A stretch of DNA of 13,414 nucleotides from Hyphomonadaceae bacterium UBA4763. Lineage in GTDB: Bacteria; Pseudomonadota; Alphaproteobacteria; Caulobacterales; Aquidulcibacteraceae. The position numbers and the translations under genes are program-made. Under the pieces are notes generated by a model. That model worked only from the letters and a program-made list of their open reading frames with translations. It was not told the origin of the DNA and did not search any database. Where the stretch lies: the NCBI GenBank assembly GCA_002403455.1, contig DHHV01000051.1:1-13414 (forward strand), in the 5' to 3' direction. Position 1 is the stretch's first letter. The number at the start of each line of letters is the position of its first letter. Below are positions 6,206 through 12,708 of this stretch, in pieces.

Positions 6206-7867
6206 ATGGCGCAGCAATTCATCTATCAAATGCAGGGCCTAACCAAGGCCTATCCCGGCGGCAAAAAGGTGTTCGAAAACATCTGGTTGTCGTTCTACGG
6301 CGACGCCAAGATCGGCGTTGTCGGGGTCAATGGCTCGGGTAAATCGACGCTCTTGAAAATCATGTCGGGGATCGACAACGAGTTCACGGGCGAGGCGTTC
6401 CCGGCCCCCAATACCAAACGCGGTTATCTTTCGCAGGAGCCGCAGCTCGACCCGAATTTGAGCGTTTGGGAAAACGTCATCAGCGATTGCGAAGAGAAAA
6501 AGGTCGTTGATCGTTATAACGCCATCTCCGTGCAAATGGCGGACGATTATTCTGATGAATTGATGGAGGAGATGACGGCGCTGCAGGACCGCATCGACGC
6601 CGAAAATCTCTGGGATATTGACAGCCGCATTGAAATGGCGATGGAGGCTTTGCGCTGCCCGCCAAATGACGCTGATATCAGCAAATTGTCCGGCGGGGAA
6701 AAGCGCCGGGTGGCGTTGTGCCGCTTGCTTCTCTCCAAGCCCGATATGTTGCTGCTGGACGAGCCGACCAACCATCTCGACGCCGAAAGCGTCGCCTGGC
6801 TGCAGCACCATTTGGAGGCCTTTCCAGGCTGCGTCATCTTGGTGACGCATGATCGCTATTTTCTTGACCAGGTGACGAAATGGACGCTCGAGCTCGATCG
6901 CGGCAAGGGCATCCCCTATGAGGGCAATTATTCGGCTTGGCTCGAGCAAAAGGCCAAACGCCTGGAGCAAGAAGAGCGCGAGGCGGATGCGCGCAAGAAA
7001 ACCATCTCGCGCGAATTGGAATGGGTGCGGCAAAGCCCAAAGGCGCGGCAGGCCAAATCCAAGGCGCGCTTGTCGCGGTTCGAGGAGCTGCAGAACCAGT
7101 CAGAGCGCGAGAAACAAACCTTTGCGACCATCCAGATCCCGCCGGGCCCGCGTCTGGGCGCCAATGTGATCGCGGTGCAGGGGCTGACCAAAGCCTTTGG
7201 CGATCGGGTGCTGATCGAGAATTTGAGCTTCAAATTGCCGCCCGGCGGCATTGTCGGGATTATCGGGCCGAACGGCGCCGGCAAATCGACCTTGTTCAAA
7301 ATGATCACTGGGCAGGAAAAACCCGATAAAGGCGCGATCACGGTTGGAGAGACGGTCAAGCTTGGCTATGTCGATCAGGCGCGCGATGCGCTCGATCCAA
7401 ATAAAACCATTTGGCAGGAGATTTCCGGTGGGTTGGATGTCTTGACCATTCAGGGCCGTGATGTGCCGAGCCGGGCTTATGTCTCGACCTTTAATTTCAA
7501 GGGCTCGGATCAGCAGAAAAAAGTCGGGCTGTTGTCGGGCGGGGAGCGCAACCGCGTCCATCTCGCCAAAACGCTGCTGGCGGGGTCGAATGTGCTGCTG
7601 CTCGATGAGCCGACCAATGATCTCGACGTCGAGACCTTGCAGGCTTTGGAAAGCGCGCTGGAGGACTTTCCCGGCTGCGCCGTGGTGATCAGCCACGATC
7701 GCTGGTTTTTGGACCGGCTGGCGACGCATATCCTCGCTTTTGAAGGCGATAGCCACGTCGAATGGTTCGAAGGCAATTTCGAGGATTACGAGAAGGACAA
7801 AATTCGTCGGCTCGGCGCGGATTCGATCGTGCCGCGGCGGATCAAGTTCCAAAAATTCGCGCGATAG
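6206..7867 (+). CDS. ettA: Energy-dependent translational throttle protein EttA (ABC-F)
   Basis: From ATG 6206 the protein is 553 residues (EttA about 555) and starts MAQQFIYQMQGLTKAYPGGK, the family N-terminus. The open frame reaches back to a TTG at 6185, but that adds nothing conserved. First ABC domain: Walker A GVNGSGKST (40-48), EttA arm insert around 95-150, LSGGEKRRVALCRLLLSKP (161 on), DEPTNHLD (Walker B about 182-186), THDRYFLD (H215). Then comes the basic linker rich in charged residues (RQSPKARQAKSKARLSRFEE), and a second ABC domain with GPNGAGKST (354 on), LSGGERNRVHLAKTLL and DEPTNDLD. The C-terminus FEGNFEDYEKDKIRRLG is also diagnostic. EttA binds the ribosomal E site and gates entry into elongation according to ATP/ADP level. 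It is monocistronic or leads the two small genes downstream. No strong Shine-Dalgarno is visible. Confidence 0.96.
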   Translation: MAQQFIYQMQGLTKAYPGGKKVFENIWLSFYGDAKIGVVGVNGSGKSTLLKIMSGIDNEFTGEAFPAPNTKRGYLSQEPQLDPNLSVWENVISDCEEKKVVDRYNAISVQMADDYSDELMEEMTALQDRIDAENLWDIDSRIEMAMEALRCPPNDADISKLSGGEKRRVALCRLLLSKPDMLLLDEPTNHLDAESVAWLQHHLEAFPGCVILVTHDRYFLDQVTKWTLELDRGKGIPYEGNYSAWLEQKAKRLEQEEREADARKKTISRELEWVRQSPKARQAKSKARLSRFEELQNQSEREKQTFATIQIPPGPRLGANVIAVQGLTKAFGDRVLIENLSFKLPPGGIVGIIGPNGAGKSTLFKMITGQEKPDKGAITVGETVKLGYVDQARDALDPNKTIWQEISGGLDVLTIQGRDVPSRAYVSTFNFKGSDQQKKVGLLSGGERNRVHLAKTLLAGSNVLLLDEPTNDLDVETLQALESALEDFPGCAVVISHDRWFLDRLATHILAFEGDSHVEWFEGNFEDYEKDKIRRLGADSIVPRRIKFQKFAR

Positions 7868-7881
7868 AATAAGACTGGGCG

Positions 7882-8475
7882 ATGGCCAATGGCGCGCGCC
7901 CTTCAACGATTGCCGCTTTGCCGGCGCCGGCGGAGCCGATGCTGCCGCGGCGGCGGTTTGTCGTCTCGGACCTTTTCGCGCTCCAGGACAGCGGGCGACT
8001 AGGGGAAAGCGATGTCGAGCTGATCGACGGGGATTTGGTTATCGCTGCTGCTAAACGCAATGATCACGAGGTGGTAAAGCGGGCCTTACTGCGATCGCTG
8101 GCGCGGCTATTGCCCGAAGATGTGGCGATTGGGGTCGAGCAGACGCTTTATCTTGCCGATGATCAAGCGCCGGAACCGGATATCGCGCTCTATCCGCTGG
8201 CGATTTTGCCAGAGGACCTGCGCGGGGACCAAGTTTACCTGCTGATCGAAATTGCGCAATCGAGCCTCGCGCGCGATCTTGGCCGCAAGGCGCAAATCTA
8301 TGCAGCGGCTGGGATCGGCAATTATTGGGTGATCGAGGCGCAAAGCCGGCGGCTGTTTCGCCATCGCGGGCCGCTGTCAGACGGCGCCTGGCGGGAAATC
8401 CAGATTGTCGATTCGCCGGAAAGGGTCGCTTTGCCAGCGCCGCTTGCGGGCGATTTGGCGTTGGGGGAGCTGTGA
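7882..8475 (+). CDS. Uma2 family (DUF820) putative endonuclease
   Basis: A 197-residue protein starting 14 bases after ettA. It has the layout of Uma2/DUF820 proteins, which fold like PD-(D/E)xK nucleases: DVELIDGDLV (E46), EPDIALY (D100), YLLIEIAQSS (E123), then ARDLGRKAQIYAAAGIGNYWVIE with K136. These acidic residues and the lysine would form the metal-binding nuclease centre. The family is abundant in cyanobacteria and scattered in other bacteria; the biological role and any cleaved substrate are not established. The N-terminal 20 residues (proline- and alanine-rich) are poorly conserved in the family, and no good ribosome-binding site precedes ATG 7882. It sits directly before a nucleotidyltransferase gene, with which it may be co-transcribed. 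Confidence 0.85.
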   Translation: MANGARPSTIAALPAPAEPMLPRRRFVVSDLFALQDSGRLGESDVELIDGDLVIAAAKRNDHEVVKRALLRSLARLLPEDVAIGVEQTLYLADDQAPEPDIALYPLAILPEDLRGDQVYLLIEIAQSSLARDLGRKAQIYAAAGIGNYWVIEAQSRRLFRHRGPLSDGAWREIQIVDSPERVALPAPLAGDLALGEL

Positions 8476-8509
8476 TGGCGACGCCAAGCATGGGCGGGAG
8501 AGAAGATTT

Positions 8510-8800
8510 ATGCGGCCATCGATCGCTTTGACGCTCCATCGCGGCGCCGTCGTTGCGGCCGTCGCGCGTTATCGCGCCGCGAACCCGCGCGTCTTTGGCT
8601 CGGTGCTGCACGGCGCCGATGTGGAGGAAAGCGACCTTGATCTCCTCGTCGATGCGCTGCCCGGAGCGACCTTGTTTGATCTAGGTGGCTTGCAAGAAGA
8701 GTTGCAATCCCTGCTCGGCGTTCGCGTCGATTTGCGGACACCCGGCGATTTGTCGCCTCGGTTCCGGGATCACGTCCTTGCCGAGGCGAGACCGATTTGA
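8510..8800 (+). CDS. MNT-type nucleotidyltransferase domain protein, without adjacent HepT
   Basis: A 96-residue protein from ATG 8510, with GGGAG nine bases upstream. It carries the minimal nucleotidyltransferase signature: VFGSVLHGADVEESDLDLLVD with G30-S31, D42 and D44, and the third carboxylate D74 in VRVDLRTPGDL. All three metal-binding residues are present. Proteins of this size (MntA/COG1669) are commonly antitoxins that AMPylate a HEPN toxin (HepT/DUF86) encoded next to them. Here the next gene, 17 bases on, is a convergent serine hydrolase, and I see no HEPN gene on either side. It may be an orphan antitoxin, a remnant of a pair, or a partner of the upstream Uma2 protein. The reading frame is open back to 8405, but that part overlaps Uma2 and does not resemble the family. 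Confidence 0.85.
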   Translation: MRPSIALTLHRGAVVAAVARYRAANPRVFGSVLHGADVEESDLDLLVDALPGATLFDLGGLQEELQSLLGVRVDLRTPGDLSPRFRDHVLAEARPI

Positions 8801-8817
8801 CCGGGATGAGGTGACGC

Positions 8818-9942
8818 TTACAACGCCGCGTAAACTGCATCGATCAAGCGGCGCGCGCGCGGATCGCCTTGCAGATTATTGCTCTGGCGGTTCATGATAT
8901 AGGCAACCGACAGCCCCGTTTTCGGGTCGCCGAACGCCATCGAGCCGCCCCAGCCGGAATGACCAAAGCTTTCGGGATTGGGGCCGTAGACCGCGCTGGA
9001 ATTACGCATGACGCCCGCCGCGAAATCGGTCGTGAAGGGCAAAACGAGGTCCTCGCCAAACGCGCGGCGCGCGGTGGCGGCGGCAAAGACGGCGGGGCTG
9101 ACCAGGCGCTGCTCATCGATACGGCCGCCTTGCGCGAAAAAGCTGTAGAGCCGGGCGACAGCGCGAGCCGTTCCATGACCATTGGCGGACGGGATCTCGA
9201 TGGCGCGCCAGCGCCGGCCGCCGCGATCGGGCCCCGCCCATTTGGTCAGGAAGGCCGCGCGTTTGATGGGCGTGATCGCGCCCAATTGCGGGAGCTCGGT
9301 CGGGCGTTGCATTTCGCCGAGCCGGGCATCGTGGGCCTCGGCGAGGCCGATATGAAAATCGATGCCCCGCGGGCCGCAAATATCCTCGGCGAGGATCGTC
9401 CCCAGGCTGCGCCCGTCGGCGCAGCGACGCACCGCTTCGCCGACCAAATAACCATAAGTGAGTGGATGATAGCCATGCGCCGTTCCGGGCGGCCATAAAG
9501 GCGAAAGGGCGGCGAGGGCGGCGCTTAAGGCAAGCGGGTCGAGCCACAAGGTCGGATCGATCGGATCGATAAAGCCGGGAATGCCGGCCTGGTGCGACAT
9601 CACTTGCGCAAGCGTCAGGTGGTCCTTGCTGGCGGCGGCGAAGTCGGGCCAAATTTGCGAAAGCGGCGCGTCAAAATCGAGCAGACCGCGCTCGACCAAT
9701 AAAGCGATGACGATCGCTGCGATCGGCTTGGTGGTCGAAAAGACCGGCACGATGGTGTCATGTTCCCACGGCTTGGCGCCGGCCCGATCAGCATGGCCGC
9801 CCCACAGATCAACTAGCATCTCGCCTTCGCGGCAGACCGCGAAGGCCGCGCCAATCTCCAAGCCGTCGGCGAAATTTTCGGCGAAGGCGGCGCGCACGCG
9901 GTCAAGCCCAGGGGCGGTGTGGCCATGGATCAGGTCTGTCAA
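8818..9942 (-). CDS. Serine hydrolase of the class C beta-lactamase / EstB esterase family
   Basis: From TTG 9942-9940 the protein has 374 residues, close to the usual 380 of this family; CGGAG lies seven bases upstream. The nucleophile motif is VFSTTKP, with S69 and K72 forming SxxK. GYHPLTYGYLVGEA provides the tyrosine (Y158) in the YHxxTxG form typical of EstB-like enzymes, and FGHSGWGGS near the C-terminus is the third active-site element. LTLAQVMSHQAGIP and DLWGGHAD are further family blocks. No signal peptide is visible, so it is probably cytoplasmic. It would hydrolyse esters or amides by an acyl-serine mechanism; the substrate is unknown, and a true antibiotic-resistance role is unlikely. 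It faces the MNT gene tail to tail and diverges from hemB. The frame stays open far upstream through hemB, but only because of GC bias. Confidence 0.9.
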   Translation of the reverse strand: MTDLIHGHTAPGLDRVRAAFAENFADGLEIGAAFAVCREGEMLVDLWGGHADRAGAKPWEHDTIVPVFSTTKPIAAIVIALLVERGLLDFDAPLSQIWPDFAAASKDHLTLAQVMSHQAGIPGFIDPIDPTLWLDPLALSAALAALSPLWPPGTAHGYHPLTYGYLVGEAVRRCADGRSLGTILAEDICGPRGIDFHIGLAEAHDARLGEMQRPTELPQLGAITPIKRAAFLTKWAGPDRGGRRWRAIEIPSANGHGTARAVARLYSFFAQGGRIDEQRLVSPAVFAAATARRAFGEDLVLPFTTDFAAGVMRNSSAVYGPNPESFGHSGWGGSMAFGDPKTGLSVAYIMNRQSNNLQGDPRARRLIDAVYAAL

Positions 9943-10089
9943 ACAAGGCTCCGTTGTCGTGCAGGCGATTAGCCGGTTCGATTTAAGAGGGGCAAGCAAT
10001 TTGGCGTGAGGAGCGGGCCGCGCCTGGCGCCTTTTTATTCCCGCCATGCCCAATTGACGCGGCCGGTTTTTGCCGTCACCGATGCGGCC
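9943..10089. other. Divergent intergenic region between serine hydrolase and hemB
   Basis: A gap of 147 bases that must hold promoters for both divergent genes. I see TTGACG at 10054-10059 but no acceptable -10 at the right spacing before hemB, and no convincing palindrome. If hemB starts at the in-frame GTG 10006 instead, the gap shrinks to 63 bases. Confidence 0.4.
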
Positions 10090-11082
10090 ATGATGCTTGG
10101 TCAATCTTATCCAGCGACGCGCCTGCGGCGGCCGCGTTTGCAAGACTGGTCGCGCCGCTTGATGCGTGAGACCACCCTCACCCCGAATGATCTTGTCTGG
10201 GCGCTGGTCTTGCATGACGGTCCGGAGGACCGCGTGCCGGTCGCGGCGATGCCGGGTGTTGAGCGGGTGTCGGTGCGCGAATCGCAAGCTTGCGCGCGGC
10301 GGGCCCGCGAGCTCGGCATTCCGGCGATGGCGATTTTCCCGAATATCGACCCGGCCCGCAAGGACGGGCGCGGCTCCGAAGCGACCAATCCGGAAGGCTT
10401 GGTGATCCAGGCGATCGAGGCGATCAAGGCGGCGGCGCCGGAGATCGGCGTGATCTGCGACGTGGCGCTCGACCCCTTTACCGATCATGGCCATGACGGT
10501 CTGCTGGTCGACGAGGCGATCGCCAATGACGCCACGATCGAGCGTCTGGTCGAGCAGGCCTTGATGCAAGCCCATGCCGGCTGCGACATGGTGGCGCCGT
10601 CGGACATGATGGATGGGCGGATCGGGGCGATCCGGCGCGCACTGGAGGCCGACGGCCTCGCCGATACGATGATCCTGTCTTACGCCGCCAAATACGCCTC
10701 GGCGTTTTACGGGCCCTATCGCGAAGCGATCGGCTCGGCCAAGGCGCTGCGCGGCGACAAAAAGACCTACCAAATGGACCCGGCCAATAGCGAAGAGGGC
10801 TTGCGCGAGGTGGCGCTCGACATCGCCGAAGGCGCCGACATGGTCATGGTCAAGCCCGGCATGCCCTATCTCGATATGGTCTATCGGGTCGCGTCGACCT
10901 TCCAGATGCCGACCTTGGCGTTCCAGGTGTCGGGCGAATATGCGATGATCAAGGCGGCGGCGTTGAATGGCTGGATCGATGAAGAGCGCGCCGTTTTGGA
11001 AAGCTTGATGGCGTTCAAGCGCGCCGGCGCGGCCGGGATCATTACCTATTTCGCGCCTTGGGCGGCGGAGCGGCTCGGGTGA
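10090..11082 (+). CDS. hemB: Delta-aminolevulinic acid dehydratase (porphobilinogen synthase)
   Basis: HemB condenses two 5-aminolevulinate molecules to porphobilinogen in the cytoplasm, the second common step of tetrapyrrole synthesis. From ATG 10090 the protein is 330 residues, as expected. Motifs: GQSYPATRLRRPRLQDWSRR at the N-terminus, DVALDPFTDHGHDG (124-137), APSDMMDGRIGAIR, SYAAKYASAFYGP with catalytic K201, and MVKPGMPYLDMV with the Schiff-base K255 (spacing as in E. coli). At 124-137 aspartates (D128, D132, D136) stand where zinc-type enzymes have cysteines, so this is the magnesium-type enzyme found in Bradyrhizobium and relatives. Upstream in-frame starts exist (GTG 10006, TTG 10054); GTG 10006 has AGAGGGG some 13 bases upstream, but the added residues are not family-like. 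It overlaps the next gene by four bases (GTGA). Confidence 0.95.
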   Translation: MMLGQSYPATRLRRPRLQDWSRRLMRETTLTPNDLVWALVLHDGPEDRVPVAAMPGVERVSVRESQACARRARELGIPAMAIFPNIDPARKDGRGSEATNPEGLVIQAIEAIKAAAPEIGVICDVALDPFTDHGHDGLLVDEAIANDATIERLVEQALMQAHAGCDMVAPSDMMDGRIGAIRRALEADGLADTMILSYAAKYASAFYGPYREAIGSAKALRGDKKTYQMDPANSEEGLREVALDIAEGADMVMVKPGMPYLDMVYRVASTFQMPTLAFQVSGEYAMIKAAALNGWIDEERAVLESLMAFKRAGAAGIITYFAPWAAERLG

Positions 11083-12707
11083 CGCAAGCGCTAATGCGCG
11101 CCTTGGCGGCGGCGGATGCGCCGGCTTGCGCGGCGATCTTGTTTGATTCGGTGCAAGGGCGCGGGCGGCTTGCCTATGAGCCGGCGCAAGTCGAGGCCTG
11201 GGCGCCGAGCCCGCTCGATCCAGCCGTTTTTACGGCGGCGATTGCCGGCGGCTATGGCTTGGGCGCCCTGCGGGACGGACGCCTGATCGGGTTTATCCTT
11301 TGCGGACGCGACGGGCGGCTCGATTGTTTTTACGTGGAAAGCGCGGCGGCGGGCCAAGGGATCGGGGCGGCGCTGCTCGCCGCGTTCGAGGACGAAATGC
11401 GCGCCCGTGATATGCCCGCCCTGACAACGCAGGCCTCGCTTTTGTTGCAGCCGATGCTGGAGCGACGGGGCTGGCGCAATCTTGGCGAAGAAATCGTCAC
11501 GCGAAATGGCGTTGGCCTGGCCCGCTTCGTGATGGAAAAGCGCCTTGGCCCGGCGGCGGCGACGATTGCGGCGCAAGCTGGACACGCGCTCGACCCGGCA
11601 ACAGGCGCCGTCGCCCCGCCGATCCAGCCCGCGACGACCTTTGCCCGCGATTTCGATTATGCGTTGAAGGGCCCCTATCTCTATGCCCGCTATGGCGGGC
11701 CGACGGATGGGCTGGCCGAGGCGATCATCGCCAAACTGGAAGGGGCGCGCGGCGCCAAAAGCTTTCCCTCGGGCCTTGCGGCGATCGCGGCGATTTTGGA
11801 CCTGTTGCCGGCCGGCGCGCATATCGTGGCGCCGCGCGCCATGTATTACGCCGCCAAGGCCTGGATGCGCCGGCAAGAGGCGATGGGCCGCCTTTGCCTG
11901 TCAGAATATGACAATAGCGATTTGGCGAGTTTGGAGCGCGCCGTGGCGGCGCGAACGACCCATCTGATTTGGGCGGAAACGCCGGCCAACCCGTCTTGGG
12001 AGGTCACCGACCTTGCCGGCGCGTCGGCGATCGCCAAGGGAGCTGGCGCGCTGCTGGGGGTGGACGGCACCTGCGCGCCGCCGGTGACGACGCGGGCGCT
12101 TGATTGGGGCGCGGACCTCGTCATGCATTCGGCCACGAAATATCTGAACGGCCATTCCGACGTGACGGCGGGGGTGGTGTCGACGCGCGATGCGTCTTTG
12201 CTGGAGGGGCTCGAGGCGATCCGGCGCGCAACCTCCGCCCCGTTGGCGGCTTTTGAGGCCTGGCTGTTGGTGCGCGGCATGCGAACGCTGGAGGCGCGCT
12301 TTCGCCGCCAGAGCGCGAGCGCGATGGAGTTGGCGCACTGGCTGGCTGACCAGGACGGGGTCGAGCGCGTGCTGTTTCCGGGCCTTCCGAGCCATCCGGG
12401 CCATGAGCTGGCGGCGCGGCAAATGCGCGGCGGCTTTGGCGCGATGATCTCGTTCATTGTGGAGGGCGGGTTGGCCGCCGCCAAACAGGTAGCGACCGCC
12501 TGCAAGGTGTTTATCCCGGCAACCAGCCTTGGCTCGGTCGAAAGCTTGATCGAACATCGCAAACCGGTCGAAGGGCCGAGCAGTCTTGTGCCCGATGGCT
12601 TGCTGCGGCTGTCGGTCGGGCTGGAGGACGTTGAGGATTTGCGCGCCGATTTGGCGCAGGCGCTGGCGGGGCTTGCCGGGCGGCGGGGGCCCGCCCAGGA
12701 GGTGTGA
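11079..12707 (+). CDS. Fused GNAT acetyltransferase and trans-sulfuration-type PLP enzyme
   Basis: A 542-residue two-domain protein. GTG 11079 overlaps the hemB stop and has GGAG eight bases before it; ATG 11094 is an alternative. Residues about 5-153 are a GNAT domain, with the acetyl-CoA loop AGQGIGAALL (G92-x-G94-x-G96) after the strand LDCFYVES, and a C-terminal FVMEK strand. Residues about 157-540 are a complete Cys/Met-metabolism PLP domain (cystathionine gamma-synthase/beta-lyase family): PIQPATTF, YARYGGPT, SFPSGLAA, AETPANP, VDGT (aspartate that binds the PLP ring), and HSATKYLNGHSD with PLP lysine K354, then SLGSVESLIEH and LLRLSVGLED. Deviations: GGPT replaces the usual NPT, and YYAAK stands at the YGGT position, so the exact reaction is not assignable. 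The fusion runs without a break. Both activities together suggest acylation linked to an amino-acid elimination or replacement step; this is inference. Confidence 0.88.
   Translation: MTQALMRALAAADAPACAAILFDSVQGRGRLAYEPAQVEAWAPSPLDPAVFTAAIAGGYGLGALRDGRLIGFILCGRDGRLDCFYVESAAAGQGIGAALLAAFEDEMRARDMPALTTQASLLLQPMLERRGWRNLGEEIVTRNGVGLARFVMEKRLGPAAATIAAQAGHALDPATGAVAPPIQPATTFARDFDYALKGPYLYARYGGPTDGLAEAIIAKLEGARGAKSFPSGLAAIAAILDLLPAGAHIVAPRAMYYAAKAWMRRQEAMGRLCLSEYDNSDLASLERAVAARTTHLIWAETPANPSWEVTDLAGASAIAKGAGALLGVDGTCAPPVTTRALDWGADLVMHSATKYLNGHSDVTAGVVSTRDASLLEGLEAIRRATSAPLAAFEAWLLVRGMRTLEARFRRQSASAMELAHWLADQDGVERVLFPGLPSHPGHELAARQMRGGFGAMISFIVEGGLAAAKQVATACKVFIPATSLGSVESLIEHRKPVEGPSSLVPDGLLRLSVGLEDVEDLRADLAQALAGLAGRRGPAQEV
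12697..12702 (+). promoter_or_regulatory. Ribosome-binding site that fixes the kdsA TTG start
   Basis: AGGAGG lies six bases before TTG 12709 and inside the last codons of the fusion gene. This near-perfect site is the reason to accept TTG rather than the downstream in-frame ATG at 12739, which would remove the conserved first strand. Confidence 0.7.
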
Positions 12708-12708
12708 G

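Noticed and set aside
8475..8531. An 18-residue frame whose ATG overlaps the Uma2 stop (TGATG)
   Set aside because: It overlaps the start of the nucleotidyltransferase, encodes no recognisable sequence and lacks its own ribosome-binding site; the real next gene starts at 8510 with GGGAG.
8685..8897. Possible HepT/HEPN partner after the nucleotidyltransferase
   Set aside because: The only plus-strand frame there is cysteine- and arginine-rich, overlaps both neighbours and has no HEPN R-x4-6-H motif or helical character.
8869..9498. Plus-strand open frame of 209 codons inside the serine hydrolase
   Set aside because: It lies entirely antisense to a conserved enzyme, is low in recognisable motifs and has no ribosome-binding site context.
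9943..10773. Minus-strand open frame continuing from the serine hydrolase through hemB (total 651 codons)
   Set aside because: The upstream part is antisense to conserved hemB and resembles no protein. The hydrolase begins naturally at TTG 9942 with a ribosome-binding site; the long open frame comes from GC-rich codon use.
2761..12050. Repeated octamer GCGATCGC (at least seven copies by eye), like cyanobacterial HIP1
   Set aside because: The copies I found are in coding sequence and mostly fit the codon run GCG-ATC-GCC (Ala-Ile-Ala) in a GC-rich genome; a genome-wide count against a codon-shuffled model would be needed to claim more.
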